Below are positions 30,615 through 41,429 of a stretch of DNA of 64,000 nt, in pieces. The notes under the pieces were generated by a model, which worked only from the letters and a program-made list of their open reading frames with translations, ran no database searches and was not told the DNA's origin. Origin of the DNA: Cherax quadricarinatus (Eukaryota > Arthropoda > Malacostraca > Decapoda > Parastacidae); the NCBI RefSeq assembly GCF_038502225.1, contig NC_091323.1:27977345-28041344 (forward strand). The letters run 5' to 3'. A program made the translations under genes and the position numbers. How positions within the stretch are numbered: position 1 is the first letter of the stretch; every line of letters starts with the position of its first letter.

Positions 30615-30912
30615 ACACCTGGTGGCCTGGTGGCTAAAGCTCCCGCTTCACACACGGAGGGCCCGGGTTCGATTCCCGGCGGGTGGAAACATTTCGACAC
30701 GTTTCCTTACACCTGTTGTCCTGTTCACCTAGCAGCAAATAGGTACCTGGGTGTTAGTCGACTGGTGTGGGTCGCATCCTGGGGGACAAGATTAAGGACC
30801 ACAATGGAAATAAGTTAGACAGTCCTCGATGACGCACTGACTTTCTTGGGTTATCCTGGGTGGCTAACCCTCCGGGGTTAAAAATCCGAACGAAATCTTA
30901 TCTTATCTTATC
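30615..30912 (+). mobile_element. Complete tRNA-derived SINE (SINE-1)
   Basis: tRNA-like head of about 70 bp with box A tggcctggtgg (30,623-30,633) and perfect box B ggttcgattcc (30,666-30,676). Then a unique body (gcaaataggtacctgggtgt, tagtcgactggtgtgggtcg, ggttatcctgggtggctaac) and a (tctta)n tail to 30,912. Its intact boxes make it the best candidate here for pol III transcription. No protein. The pentanucleotide tail probably mimics the 3' end of a partner LINE (inference). Other copies: 25,004, 33,536 and 39,296. Confidence 0.88.
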
Positions 30913-31477
30913 TCACGAACATGCAAAATACCATTCCATCAATTAGATCATTTGTGATCTAGCTGAACTTCGCGAACTTCCTCATTCACTTGAGCAGTTT
31001 TCCTTTACCTCTGCATGTTTTTTCTAGCTTGCGAATTAATATTTGGTCGATTACAAGTGTGCATGGTTTGCCTGCCATCTCGCATGTTGATGAGGCAGAA
31101 AAGATTAGGAAATCTGCCAGAATGCAAAATGTTTAACACCGTTCCCTTTCACACTTACAGGAAATCAGTATTATCTCTGGATGTTTTATTATTTACCGAT
31201 TGTTTGTGTATGTGTGTGTGTCTGTTCGCGCACGTGCTTACCTAGTTGTATCTGTAAAGGTTGAGCTAAAGCTCTGTGCCCAACTATTTTTGACTATTGA
31301 TCGTTTTGTGTGGCTACTATCGGCCCTCTTGGGATTTGTTATACGTTTGTTATATAATTGTCGATGGTTCCGTGGATTATAATTCTACTTCTCTGTCTTG
31401 TCCAGGTAGAATTGGTAGCATATTCCTGATTACTGAACGGAACCTGTTTCTCCAGCAAGTAAGATCAAAAGGTCTCA
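30913..31477. other. Spacer with a LINE-A-like tail remnant
   Basis: At 31,238-31,282 (minus) a cttacctagttgtatctgta / aaggttgagctaaagctctg segment resembles the LINE-A tail. Otherwise unassigned. Confidence 0.4.
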
Positions 31478-31850
31478 TGTTGTCTGTTCTTCCGTGTACA
31501 GTGTTCGTACTTTTTTTATTGTTCTTCCGTGTACAGTGTTCGTACTTTTTTTATTGTTCTTCCGTGTACAGTGTTCGTACTGGGTTTTGTTGTCTGTTCT
31601 TCCGTGTACAGTGTTCGTACTGGGTTTTGTTGTCAGTTCTTCCGTGTACAGTGTTCGTACTTTTTTTTTATTGTTCTTCCGTGTACAGTGTTCGTACTGG
31701 GTTTTGTTGTCTGTTCTTCCGTGTACAGTGTTCGTACTGGGTTTTGTTGTCTGTTCTTCCGTGTACAGTGTTCGTTCGGGGTTTTGTCTGTTCTTTCATG
31801 TAGTGTTTGTACTGAGTGTTGTTGTGTGTTCTGCGTGTACAGTGTTCATG
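31478..31850 (+). repeat. 35/40-bp minisatellite
   Basis: Nine to ten copies of ttccgtgtacagtgttcgta joined by two alternative spacers: ctttttttattgttc (35-bp unit) or ctgggttttgttgtctgttc (40-bp unit). The last copies degenerate (ttcatgtagtgtttgtactg). Frames such as PCTVFVLGFVV are repeat translations. Confidence 0.93.
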
Positions 31851-31989
31851 TAGAAGGAAGTAGAAGGGAAACGACACCGGAGACACCAAGGGCGGTGTAT
31901 AATACATTAATATTTTGTCTGTCCACAACACACATCCCTTCCTTCCCTCACCAGCAGCTGAGGAAATACACCACCTGGTGTTGTTGTTG

Positions 31990-32175
31990 TTCGTGGAGTG
32001 AGTCAGTATGTTGCTGAATGCCCTTCCTGCTCCCTCACTGCTTCCTCCATCCCTCAGTCCTCACATTGCTGGGTACTTTCCCTTCTCCATCATTCTGAAT
32101 CCTCAGTCCTCACTCAGCTCCCTCTGCTTCCTCAGTCTTCACACTGCTGAGTGCTCACCCTGCTCCCTCATGCCA
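31990..32175 (+). repeat. Imperfect duplicated CT-rich segment
   Basis: ctgctccctcactgcttcct, cagtcctcacattgctgggt and a later cttcctcagtcttcacactg, ctgagtgctcaccctgctcc: a diverged duplication of about 70 bp. Confidence 0.5.
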
Positions 32176-32295
32176 TTTAGTTTGTCTTGTATATTTTTAA
32201 CGTGGTCAGTAAATCGTATCAAATATTATCTCCACTTGGGGGTAAACCGAGTCACCAGCTTTGTTTACCAACTTTACCTCCATTAGATGTAGATA

Positions 32296-32298
<3 letters not shown>

Positions 32299-32359
<61 letters not shown>
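32299..32359 (+). repeat. (TG)n microsatellite
   Basis: About 61 bp of pure TG, with no LINE-A tail visible at either side, unlike the other long TG runs. Confidence 0.97.
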
Positions 32360-32360
<1 letters not shown>

Positions 32361-32837
32361 AGTACTGATTGTGACAGACCTCATACAAATGAACGAAGAG
32401 GTAAAGAAGATAAATTAAGGAATAATTGACCACTCCGTCATTCTATCTCTTGACTTTGTGTATCATTTATTTTTGGTTTTATGCTACAATAAATATATTA
32501 AAAAAATAAATAATTAGTACAAATATTTTTTAATCTTTATATTTTTTTTTTCAGGGAAGTCATATTTAGTAATTATGTCTTTAATAAATTTTCTAATTAA
32601 AAATTGTGTTCACAGGTATGTTGGTGGAGGGTGACGGAGGATTACTACGTAAGTATACTGCTTTATGCTTCTCCTAGAATAACACACTTGTGCAACATTT
32701 GTCTCTTTCGTTTTCAAAACCATATTCATCACGTGCTTTATGCTTGTAGCCAGTTGTCATCCAACTTGATGAGTAGACTGATCACATCATCATTCCCTCT
32801 CCACTGTTGCTGTCTTTAAATTTGCCGCTTCTGTATT

Positions 32838-32912
32838 TAGACCGATGAAGCCTACTGCGTATGTGTCACTTTTCAGAATAAAGATATCTAACCGTCGCAC
32901 ATGTTTCTTCGT
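32838..32912 (+). repeat. Fold-back family fragment (right end)
   Basis: gaccgatgaagcctactgcg, then cagaataaagatatctaacc and gtcgcacatgtttcttc: matches the right outer arm at 37,612-37,686. Confidence 0.55.
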
Positions 32913-33535
32913 GACTGGAACTCAGTGGACTGCTCAGAACATTCCACTGAAAACCGAAATATACTGAATTGGAATCCTTATGCTTGATAAAAGTTTGTTT
33001 CGCAGTATTTTTTTCCTTGTTATTGTCAGCAGTAAGACATGTAGTTATAACCTTCTCACTGTGAATACTGTGAACCCATGAGGCAGTTTGAAACTCACCT
33101 GTCTGATAGCAGAAAACTCTCCCTTACTTAGATATGCCGAGGTACTGTAGAGAACGGATGGTTGTTGAGGTCTGGATGATTGCTGTATGCTGGGTGCTAA
33201 CTTCACTGCCTAGCTTTTATACAGCACAGTGGTTTGTCTGGAGGTCTGCGAGTTCCGGCTGTGACGCAACAGGTTCTCCCTTTGAGTCTTGTGGCACCAA
33301 CTTGCGTTATTTTTACATGTTGTTTGAGTAACGAGTTACAATCATCACTTGGGCAAGTGCCTACTTGGTAGTACACGTTCGTGTTATGTATGTTACTCAC
33401 CCACTTCATTCCTCTTACAACGACCACGGAATTCCAGGATGTTCTTTTTTACACGTCAGTTTTACAGGCTAAGAGTTGTTACTCTACTTCAGCTCTTTTC
33501 AAAGCCCAGCCATATCTGCAGTATACTACCACCCC

Positions 33536-33658
33536 TTAGGATGCGATCCACACCTGACGGCTAGGTGAAAAGGGACAGCAAGTGTAAGGAAACATGACCA
33601 AGGTTTCCACCCGTACTCTGGGATCGAACCACGGACACTGCGCTGAGTGCGCTACCAC
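33536..33658 (-). repeat. SINE-1 copy, diverged
   Basis: Minus-strand copy: plus-strand ggctaggtgaaaagggacag, caagtgtaaggaaacatgac and the box B complement gggatcgaacc at 33,620-33,630. A stretch of about 25 bp of the body is deleted. Confidence 0.75.
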
Positions 33659-33724
33659 TTTATACGTAGGTATATGAATGTGGTCTGTAAATATGTGGGT
33701 GTGGGTGTTATTAGAGTATGATAC

Positions 33725-33830
33725 TTTAGTGATGATGAGGGCTCCTTCGTCACGATGAGGGCACGGTCCTCACAGTGATGAGGGCCCCTTGTCACGTTGA
33801 TGAGGACCACCCTCATTCGCCACTGTAATG
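33725..33830 (+). repeat. Imperfect 'gatgagggc' repeat
   Basis: gatgatgagggctccttcgt, cacgatgagggcacggtcct, cacagtgatgagggcccctt: three to four diverged units of about 25-27 bp. Confidence 0.6.
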
Positions 33831-33849
33831 AGAGTGATCCTTGGCCTTC

Positions 33850-35530
33850 CACCAGCCATACTATTAGAGTGATCACCCACATGATGTTCCAACCAGTCAC
33901 GAAGGCTTATCTTGACAAGATCTTTGAACAACCAGATCTCCTCACCCTCTTCCGTCCTCCGCCAGTTCCCTTCCGGTCCTTAACCTCTTCCATTCCCTCC
34001 CCCAAATTTCTTCTCTCCTCCTCCTCCCACATATTCCACGCACTTTGCCTCAAACCTATCCCTCCCCTTCCTCCTATTGGAGGCAGTTTTCAAGGCAGCT
34101 AAAAACATGGTCAGCATCGGTCGAACCAGCAGGAGACTGAGACTTGCTTGAGCTACAGCTATAGGAGAACTAGTAGCAGCACAACCTATTGTAGCTACAA
34201 CTACTGAAGGCCAGGAAGGGGGCAGCAAAGAGCCCAAGAAGATATATTGGTTCTCCATCGATAATGTTAAAGAATACAATCACAAGATCTACTACGCCGG
34301 AAGAATCTTTAAAACAACCTTATCGTCGAAATAGACCTTCCAAGAACAGTCATCAGCAGTCATCTATAACAGTTGTCTTCAGTCCTGAAAAAGCCTCTGA
34401 GCGAGTCAGTCCGCAGATCATTTTCTGCAAATGTTTCAGCAGAATGATAGAGCGATACCTTCTTTCACTTTAGGCTTGTTCTGCTCCTTGTTTTCATACC
34501 CGTGTGTGTATATTGATCACAAATAATACAAACCTTAAATAGTTTGGGTAAGATTAAAGTATATTAGGCTAATTTTATCAAGGTTAGTCGAGGTTGTTAA
34601 TTTTTGGTAAAGAAATCGATTGTATAATATTAAATCTCATTCAATCCATAAAAATATTGAAATATTGAACATTTAAGAAAATACTTGTGGCTTGAGCGCT
34701 CAGGCTAGAAATAGAAAACACGACATGTACACCACCCTATCAGCAGTGCTTACCTTGAATCCCAGCCGTGATGACACAGGCTGCACAACAAGCTTCTATT
34801 GAAACAACATATCGTTGTGTAGAGCTTTATCAAGTCATGAAACATTCACAATAAAAACTTCTTTTGCAACGTGTCTTTTTCTTCATTCTCGGCAGATTAT
34901 GGCACTTAAATCCACATTTTGAGTCCCAACCACTGTTACCTGTCGTGGCTGTGTCATGGTAAAGTACATTCCAAAAGAAGCAATGCACATTCTCACAGGG
35001 AGTGTTCAAGGTCAGCATAGTGTACATAATCAGTATGCATCTCAGAATAAGGCTGGTCAAGTTACTCGCCTTCCAGGGAGGGAATGACATTAAAGCCAGA
35101 CTCCTCAGAACTCTACACTCACATAAGCAAGTGTATTAAACTAACAATGAATGAACCGTCTTGATGACTCCATTAACCATCACCAACTTAAACACTCTCG
35201 TCACTTTGTATATAATCTGAGGAATATACATCTTTTGATGTGTATACAAAGAGCAGCAGTGTGTATACACTTTGAAGTGTGTGTATCTCAGTGTGTATAC
35301 ACCTTTAGAGTTTGCATTAATCTCTGTGTTAGGGATTAAGGTATTCTTGACTGATGGTGTACAGGTGACATGCAGCCTTAATGACCTTCGTGTACTAGCA
35401 TTTAAACTTAACGAACAAGCAACCAGGCTGGTCGCTACAGCAGGGAGAACCCGCACCCAATTTACAGCATCGCAGCCCACGGGAGACCCATTAATTCTTT
35501 TTGGATGACTCCATAGTTAGTTTATTGTTC
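33850..35530. other. Unassigned spacer
   Basis: CT-rich at 33,950-34,080 and AT-rich from 34,500. A tgtatac-rich patch lies at 35,235-35,310 (tgtatacactttgaagtgtg). No exon or element recognised. Confidence 0.4.
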
Positions 35531-35544
35531 CATGGCTAGTTTAT

Positions 35545-36700
35545 TAAGTGGTAGTTTATTGTTACGCTGTGATCATCCTGAGAGTGGTAGTTTATTGTTC
35601 TTCTACGATCATCCTGAGAGTGGTAGTTTGTTGTGCCTCTACGATCATCCTGAGAGTGGTAGTTTATTGTTCCTCTACGATGATCCTGAGAGTGGTAGTT
35701 TATTGTTCTTCTACGATCATCCTGAGAGTGGTAGTTTATTGTTCCTCTACGATCATCCTGAGAGTGGTAGTTTATTGTTCTTCTACGATCATCCTGAGAG
35801 TGGTAGTTTGTTGTGCCTCTACGATCATCCTGAGAGTGGTAGTTTATTGTTCCTCTACGATGATCCTGAGAGTGGTAGTTTATTGTTCTTCTACGATCAT
35901 CCTGAGAGTGGTAGTTTATTGTTCCTCTACGATCATCCTGAGAGTGGTAGTTTATTGTTCTTCTACGATCATCCTGAGAGTGGTAGTTTATTGTTCTTCT
36001 ACGATCATCCTGAGAGTGGTAGTTTATTGTTCTACGATCATCCTGAGAGTGGTAGTTTATTGTGCCTCTACGATCATCCTGAGAGTGGTAGTTTGTTGTG
36101 CCTCTACGATCATCCTGAGAGTGGTAGTTTATTGTTTCTCTACGATCATCCTGAGAGTGGTAGTTTATTGTTTCTCTACGATCATCCTGAGAGTGGTAGT
36201 TTATTGTTTCTCTACGATCATCCTGAGAGTGGTAGTTTATTGTTTCTCTACGATCATCCTGAGAGTGGTAGTTTATTGTGCCTCTACGATCATCCTGAGA
36301 GTGGTAGTTTGTTGTGCCTCTACGATCATCCTGAGAGTGGTAGTTTGTTGTGCCTCTACGATCATCCTGAGAGTGGTAGTTTATTGTTTCTCTACGATCA
36401 TCCTGAGAGTGGTAGTTTATTGTTCCTCTACGATCATCCTGAGAGTGGTAGTTTATTGTTCTTCTACGATCATCCTGAGAGTGGTAGTTTATTGTTCCTC
36501 TACGATCATCCTGAGAGTGGTAGTTTATTGTTCCTCTACGATCATCCTGAGAGTGGTAGTTTGTTGTGCCTCTACGATCATCCTGAGAGTGGTAGTTTAT
36601 TGTTCCTCTACGATCATCCTGAGAGTGGTAGTTTATTGTTCCTCTACGATCATCCTGAGAGTGGTAGTTTATTGTGCCTCCATGATCAACCTGTGATTTA
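35545..36700 (+). repeat. 36-bp minisatellite, about 32 copies
   Basis: Unit of 36 bp (gtagtttattgttcctctac, then gatcatcctgagagtg). Because 36 is divisible by three and the unit lacks stops in three registers, frames of 392, 382 (plus) and 397 (minus) codons stay open (ESGSLLFLYDHP-type). Variation falls at all codon positions (ttc/tgc/ttt, cat/gat), which argues against protein selection. One unit is shorter by a multiple of three. Five consecutive units are repeated as a 180-bp block. Confidence 0.95.
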
Positions 36701-37390
36701 TTGCACATAAACAGCACTGCAAGGGTCACGATGAGTGTTTATTAGATCCCTTTGGATATATAGTTATGTATTTTTGTTTAAAAAGTAACAATTTTATAAA
36801 TACCAGTCTCATCACATAGTTCATTATCTGCTTGACGCAGTATGTGACCACAACTTCAAGGTCTTAACTTTCAGATTTCTGGATTATAATTATCCAGCTG
36901 GACAGTTGCACCTGTTAATCTTTTCTGTTAATAGTGTACCTCGTAGCGCAGTAATATAGAATTACTCATAATCGAAAGGATCTAGTTTAATCCTGGACCA
37001 GGTGAGTTTTATGTCTCCTAACACCTGCTGCTTCTGTTCACTCGTTTGCTCTACATAGAGTGAAGCAGTGTGTGTGTGTGTGCTGTCTTCACAGCTCTCT
37101 TGCACACTTCACCACGTGTTTGCTCTACATAGAGTGAAGCAGTGTGTGTGCTGTCTTCACAGCTCTCATGCACACTTCACAAGTTTAGTGTGAAGCTTGT
37201 TTGGTTTATTATCACTTCACAAATAACTCCACAACTACTGGACAACATTCACCTAAGCACCAGCGTACTTACATATTCACCCAAGCACCAATGTACTTGC
37301 ACAGAATCAAAAACTTCAAAAACTGAGTCAGTAGGTACTCATCGGAAGTCATTGAGTTACTTGTATCATGATGGAAATGGTTTAGAAAAC
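36701..37390. other. Spacer with a 74-bp tandem duplication
   Basis: At 37,044 and 37,118 the sequence gtttgctctacatagagtga, agcagtgtgtgtg ... tgctgtcttcacagctctc is duplicated with a 74-bp period and (GT)n length difference. A diverged pair (cacctaagcaccagcgtact / cacccaagcaccaatgtact) follows at about 37,250. No gene. Confidence 0.6.
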
Positions 37391-37694
37391 CAAGTTAAAG
37401 AATGAGACACTTGTGCAACATTTGGGAATCTTTATTTTGGAATCATTTTGCCAGTCAGTGCCTTTTTCAGTCCAATACAGAGGAGAACGGCGGAGTTTGA
37501 GGTAATCAATCCTTCAGCCTGGAGTCGATGTGTTCAGTCCATCAATCTTGACGCCTTTCTGAGGGACTGATTACCTCAAACTCCTCATCTTCCACCGTTC
37601 TTCTCTGTATTGGACTGAAGAAGCCACTGGGTAGCGAAGCGTTTCCGCAATAAAGGTAACCAAATATTGCACAAGTGTCTCCTTCTTCAACTTG
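37391..37694. mobile_element. Fold-back/MITE element, near complete (304 bp)
   Basis: Terminal inverted repeats of about 35 bp: caagttaaagaatgagacac, then ttgtgcaacatttgg at the left, and the inverse of caagttgaagaaggagacac, ttgtgcaatatttgg at the right. Inner arms (cagtccaatacagaggagaa ... / ... ttcttctctgtattggactg) extend the palindrome almost to the centre. The element is therefore nearly one long inverted repeat with no coding capacity. Flanks (gaaaac / tatact) show no obvious TSD. Same family as 17,586, 24,568, 32,838 and 50,813. Confidence 0.85.
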
Positions 37695-37745
37695 TATACT
37701 ATAAAAATGACGTAACTTCCAAACCAGGTCTGCATCTTATTTACT

Positions 37746-37815
37746 GTATGAGTCTACCTAGAGTCTACCTGGATATTGTTCCGGGGGTCAACGCCCCCGC
37801 GGCCCGTTCCTCGAC
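37746..37815 (-). repeat. LINE-B 3' tail fragment
   Basis: Plus-strand tctacctagagtctacctgg, attgttccgggggtcaacgc, ccccgcggcccgttcctcga: the inverse of the LINE-B terminal segment. Best-preserved terminal motif, with 'tctacct' present twice. Confidence 0.75.
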
Positions 37816-38009
37816 CATACACTGTATTAGACAAGTCTGACCCTGACGCTTGGAAACTGGCATCAACAACCTCACAGGTGATAACATCAAACATAAACAA
37901 ACGAGCACTCTGAGATAACTCGACCTAACCCAGAGCAATCACAGGGCGGGACACTTTCAAGACTTCAGGGACCCAAAAAGGTTGCAACATTGCAAACTTA
38001 AAAAAATCT

Positions 38010-38215
38010 ACTTCAACCTGTTTCTTCTCCTCCTCCATCTGTCTCTTCCTCTCTCCTCTAGCTTCCTTTCATCTTCCTCCTCCCATTTATCACATCATTT
38101 TCCTCTTTTCCTCTCTCGTCCTTTTCTTCCCCTCTCCTATTCCCTCTCCACTCCTCTCCTCTCCTCCCCACATATCTTTCTCCTCTCCTCCCTCGATGCT
38201 CACTCCTCCCGGCTC
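38010..38215 (+). repeat. Pyrimidine-rich low-complexity tract
   Basis: ctcctcctccatctgtctct, ctctcctctagcttcctttc and similar; strongly C/T biased with no fixed period. Confidence 0.75.
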
Positions 38216-38310
38216 ATGGAGCCGTGAGGAGTCAGTAATAATCTGGAGCATTAATTACACAGCATGTAATCAAGACCAAGCTGCATGTCGATTTCCAGTC
38301 AGGAACTCAA

Positions 38311-39220
38311 GAGGTGATGTGAAGTGTGGGTAGGTAATGCAGGGAAGTGCTGATAGGTGATGTGAAGTGTGGTTAGGTAGTGCAGGGGAATGCTGATAGG
38401 TAATGTGAAGTGTGGGTGGGTAGTTCAGGGAAGTGCTGATAGGTAATGTGAAGTGTGGGTAGGTAATGCAGGGAATGCTGATAGGTGATGCGAAGTGTGG
38501 GTAGGTAGTGCAGGGGAATGCTGATAGGTGATGTGAAGTGTGGGTAGGTAGTGCAGGGGAATGCTGATAGGTGATGTGAAGTGTGGGTAGGTAGTGCAGG
38601 GGAATGCTGATAGGTGATGTGAAGTGTGGGTAGGTAATGCAGGGAATGCTGATAGGTGATGTGAAGTGTGGGTAGGTAGTGCAGGGGAATGCTGATAGGT
38701 GATGTGAAGTGTGGGTAGGTAGTGCAGGGGAATGCTGATAGGTGATGTGAAGTGTGGGTAGGTAGTGCAGGGGAATGCTGATAGGTGATGTGAAGTGTGG
38801 GTAGGTAGTGCAGGGGAATGCTGATAGGTGATGTGAAGTGTGGGTAGGTAGTGCAGGGGAATGCTGATAGGTGATGTGAAGTGTGGGTAGGTAGTGCAGG
38901 GGAATGCTGATAGGTGATGTGAAGTGTGGGTAGGTAGTGCAGGGGAATGCTGATAGGTGATGTGAAGTGTGGGTAGGTAGTGCAGGGGAATGCTGATTGG
39001 TGATGTGAAGTGTGGGTAGGTAGTGCAGGGGAATGCTGATAGGTGATGTGAAGTGTGGGTAGGTAGTGCAGGGGAATGCTGATAGGTGATGTGAAATGTG
39101 GGTAGGTAGTGCAGGAGAATGCTGATATGTGAAGTGTGGGCAGGTAGTGCAGAGAAGTGCTGATAGGTGATGGGAAGTGTGGGCAGGTAAGTACTCAGTG
39201 GTGAAGTGTGGGTAGGTGAG
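38311..39220 (+). repeat. 43-bp minisatellite, about 20 copies
   Basis: Unit gtgtgggtaggtagtgcagg, ggaatgctgataggtgatgt, gaa. The interior is very homogeneous; both ends carry variants (38.3-38.5 kb and from 39.1 kb), the usual sign of gene-conversion or unequal-exchange homogenisation. Confidence 0.96.
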
Positions 39221-39284
39221 GGCAGGGGTGGACTCCAGAGGTAATGTGAAGGGTAGGGGAGCTAAGGGCAGTGTAAGGGGGTTA

Positions 39285-39312
39285 AGCAGTAAGTAGGTAC
39301 CTACTTACTGCT
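39285..39312. repeat. Perfect 28-bp palindrome at a SINE edge
   Basis: agcagtaagtaggt followed immediately by its reverse complement acctacttactgct. The right half belongs to the SINE-1 copy at 39,299-39,420. The left half is an inverted repeat of it. Confidence 0.93.
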
Positions 39313-39420
39313 AGGTGAACAGGATCAGCAGGTGTAAGGAAACATTCCCAACGTTACACCGCGCCGGGAATCGAACCACGGACACTCAAGTGTGTGAGCT
39401 AAATGTGCTACCAGTGACCC
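39299..39420 (-). repeat. SINE-1 copy, 3'-truncated
   Basis: Plus-strand acctacttactgctaggtga, acaggatcagcaggtgtaag, gaaacattcccaacg and box B complement gggaatcgaacc (about 39,366-39,377). Cut at the end facing 39,299. Confidence 0.8.
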
Positions 39421-40128
39421 AAGTATGCCAGGACTAAGGTATATTACTGAACATTAGTTGATCAGAGAGGCCACGTCGCTAGTTCAAGAAAAATAAAATG
39501 ATTATAGATAATCATGGTTGTTTTAAAAATGTTGTATAATATGGTTATAGGTAATTACATTGATTATAATTATAAATGTGAAATTATTATGATTATGTAT
39601 ATGATCATCGTCCTCATACCCCTCTATAATGTGCACTGATTAAGTTAATCATGTTCATCGAGTTCCCATCAGAGGGGTGTGGGAGCCTTGATGTTGGCGA
39701 AGGTCTCTTGATCATAGAAATCAGCTGCAGCTGGACAAGTAACCCGTGAACACTTTGTCATTTCCTTGTACACACACACACGCTGGTCTTCTTGTTCTCC
39801 TTAGATGATAATCTATATGTACACCCCACCGCATTTTTCTCTTGTCTCTGCCTACGATTCCATTCATCTCTCTCTCTTGTGCGGATGGTGATCCCTAAAC
39901 AACTACGTCTGTGCATTAACGTTAAGCCTGCCGTTGACTGTCCTCTGCAAATCGCCTGGTTATATTTGTGTGCTCACCTATTTGTGGTTGCAGGGTTCGA
40001 ATCTATACTTCTCTGTGTGTATCTTTGTGTGTTGGGGGGGATGGGGGTTAGATGAGTGTGGAGGTCGTGCTGCCTGGACCTTGGGCAGGATTTTAAGTGA
40101 CTAACCTGACATAAACCTCCTCTCGGAG
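39421..40128. other. Spacer with a LINE-A-like tail
   Basis: At 39,970-40,012 (minus) gtgctcacctatttgtggtt, gcagggttcgaatctatact is a LINE-A tail with gtgtgt beside it. Otherwise AT-rich and unassigned. G8 run at about 40,034. Confidence 0.5.
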
Positions 40129-40495
40129 GTTCCCTGAACTGACTGCTACCCTGCTCCCTTGTGTTCACCGAACTGTCTACTGGTCTGGTACCCTGTGTTC
40201 CCTGAACTGTCTGTTGCCCTGCTCCCCCGTGTTCCTTGAACTGTCTGCTGCCCTGCTCCCCCGTGTTCCTTGAACTGTCTGCTGCCCTGCTCCCCCGTGT
40301 TCCTTGAACTGTCTGCTGCCCTGCTCCCCCGTGTTCCTTGAACTGTCTTCTGCCCTGCTCCCCCGTGTTCCTTGAACTGTCTGCTGCCCTGCTCCCCCGT
40401 GTTCCTTGAACTGTCTGCTGCCCTGCTCCCCCGTGTTCCTTGAACTGTCTGCTGCCCTGCTCCCCCGTGTTCCTTGAACTGTCTGCTGCTCTGGC
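40129..40495 (+). repeat. 34-bp minisatellite, about 11 copies
   Basis: Unit tgttccttgaactgtctgct, gccctgctcccccg. Homogeneous from 40,195; first units diverged. Related to the 32-bp array that starts at 41,430. Confidence 0.95.
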
Positions 40496-41429
40496 AGGAA
40501 GAGGGAGGGATAGGGAGTAACGAGTCGTTTTTTTTTTTATCTGCTATCAAAGTAATGATGGTCACTGGACTGATCTAACACCCGGAGAAGTGAATTAAAA
40601 TTACCTTCCACCAATTTTATACCCAGATACTCTTCACTTTAGTTAATCATATCAGTATTTTTATAATAATGAAAAACTAACATCGAAGTGGAGGGATTAG
40701 GGGAAACTAGATCTCTAGTATATTTTTTTAATAAGTACTTATAAGTATCTTGCAAGAGTATACTCCTGACAGAAAATAAGCATATCATGCACTTAAATTA
40801 TAAAATACTGAAACCATATTTAATGCTTTTTGTTGATAGAAGGTCACTGAAGAATATACTAGTTAGGAACAAAATAGTTATAATAAGGGAGGAGGAGGGG
40901 GGGAGGGTGTCGTCAGGGGAACAACCTTACACTTGCTACTCAAACAATTAACATAAGTGCTCAGTGAGAATGTTGAAAATGGTATACAATACAATATGAG
41001 AAGTTGGCCACTCGCTCGTTACCTCGAGCTGTCTCTGAGCTCTCCGGCACCCTGATCTTCCAGTCTCGCCACCAAAGTCTAAGCTACAAGCTCCCCTGCT
41101 CCCTTTCATACTATGATCTTTTTAAATCATTCTTGCTCCTCCACTCTACTAGGTAACTAATGGGAAATATTCCTAGTTCATATAACAGGACAGTATAATT
41201 CTCATCCCCGGGCGTGTCTACTAAGACACACCCATACCCTAACAATGGCCTTTCATGTTTGGGTCTTAGCTCCTGCAGGTGGGTAGACAACGCCTCTTTT
41301 ATAAATACTCAAGTATGATTGGAACTCCTTTGTCTGCATGTTAACCAATTGATCACAATTACAAAGTACAGTAGATGCTGTAGATAAGAATTTTAACACT
41401 GTTAAATCACACTTCTATGTTATACTTTT
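40496..41429. other. Unassigned spacer between two related arrays
   Basis: AT-rich to 40,990, then mixed composition (gttacctcgagctgtctctg ... gggcgtgtctactaagacac). No exon structure or known repeat recognised. The flanking arrays share an ancestral unit. Confidence 0.4.

Noticed and set aside
30615..30690. Functional tRNA gene
   Set aside because: Pol III boxes are good but the anticodon arm does not fold cleanly and the sequence runs on into a SINE body with a (TCTTA)n tail.
35532..36729. Open frames of 382-397 codons on both strands as genes
   Set aside because: They are translations of a 36-bp tandem repeat; three registers stay open together and substitutions are not biased to third positions.
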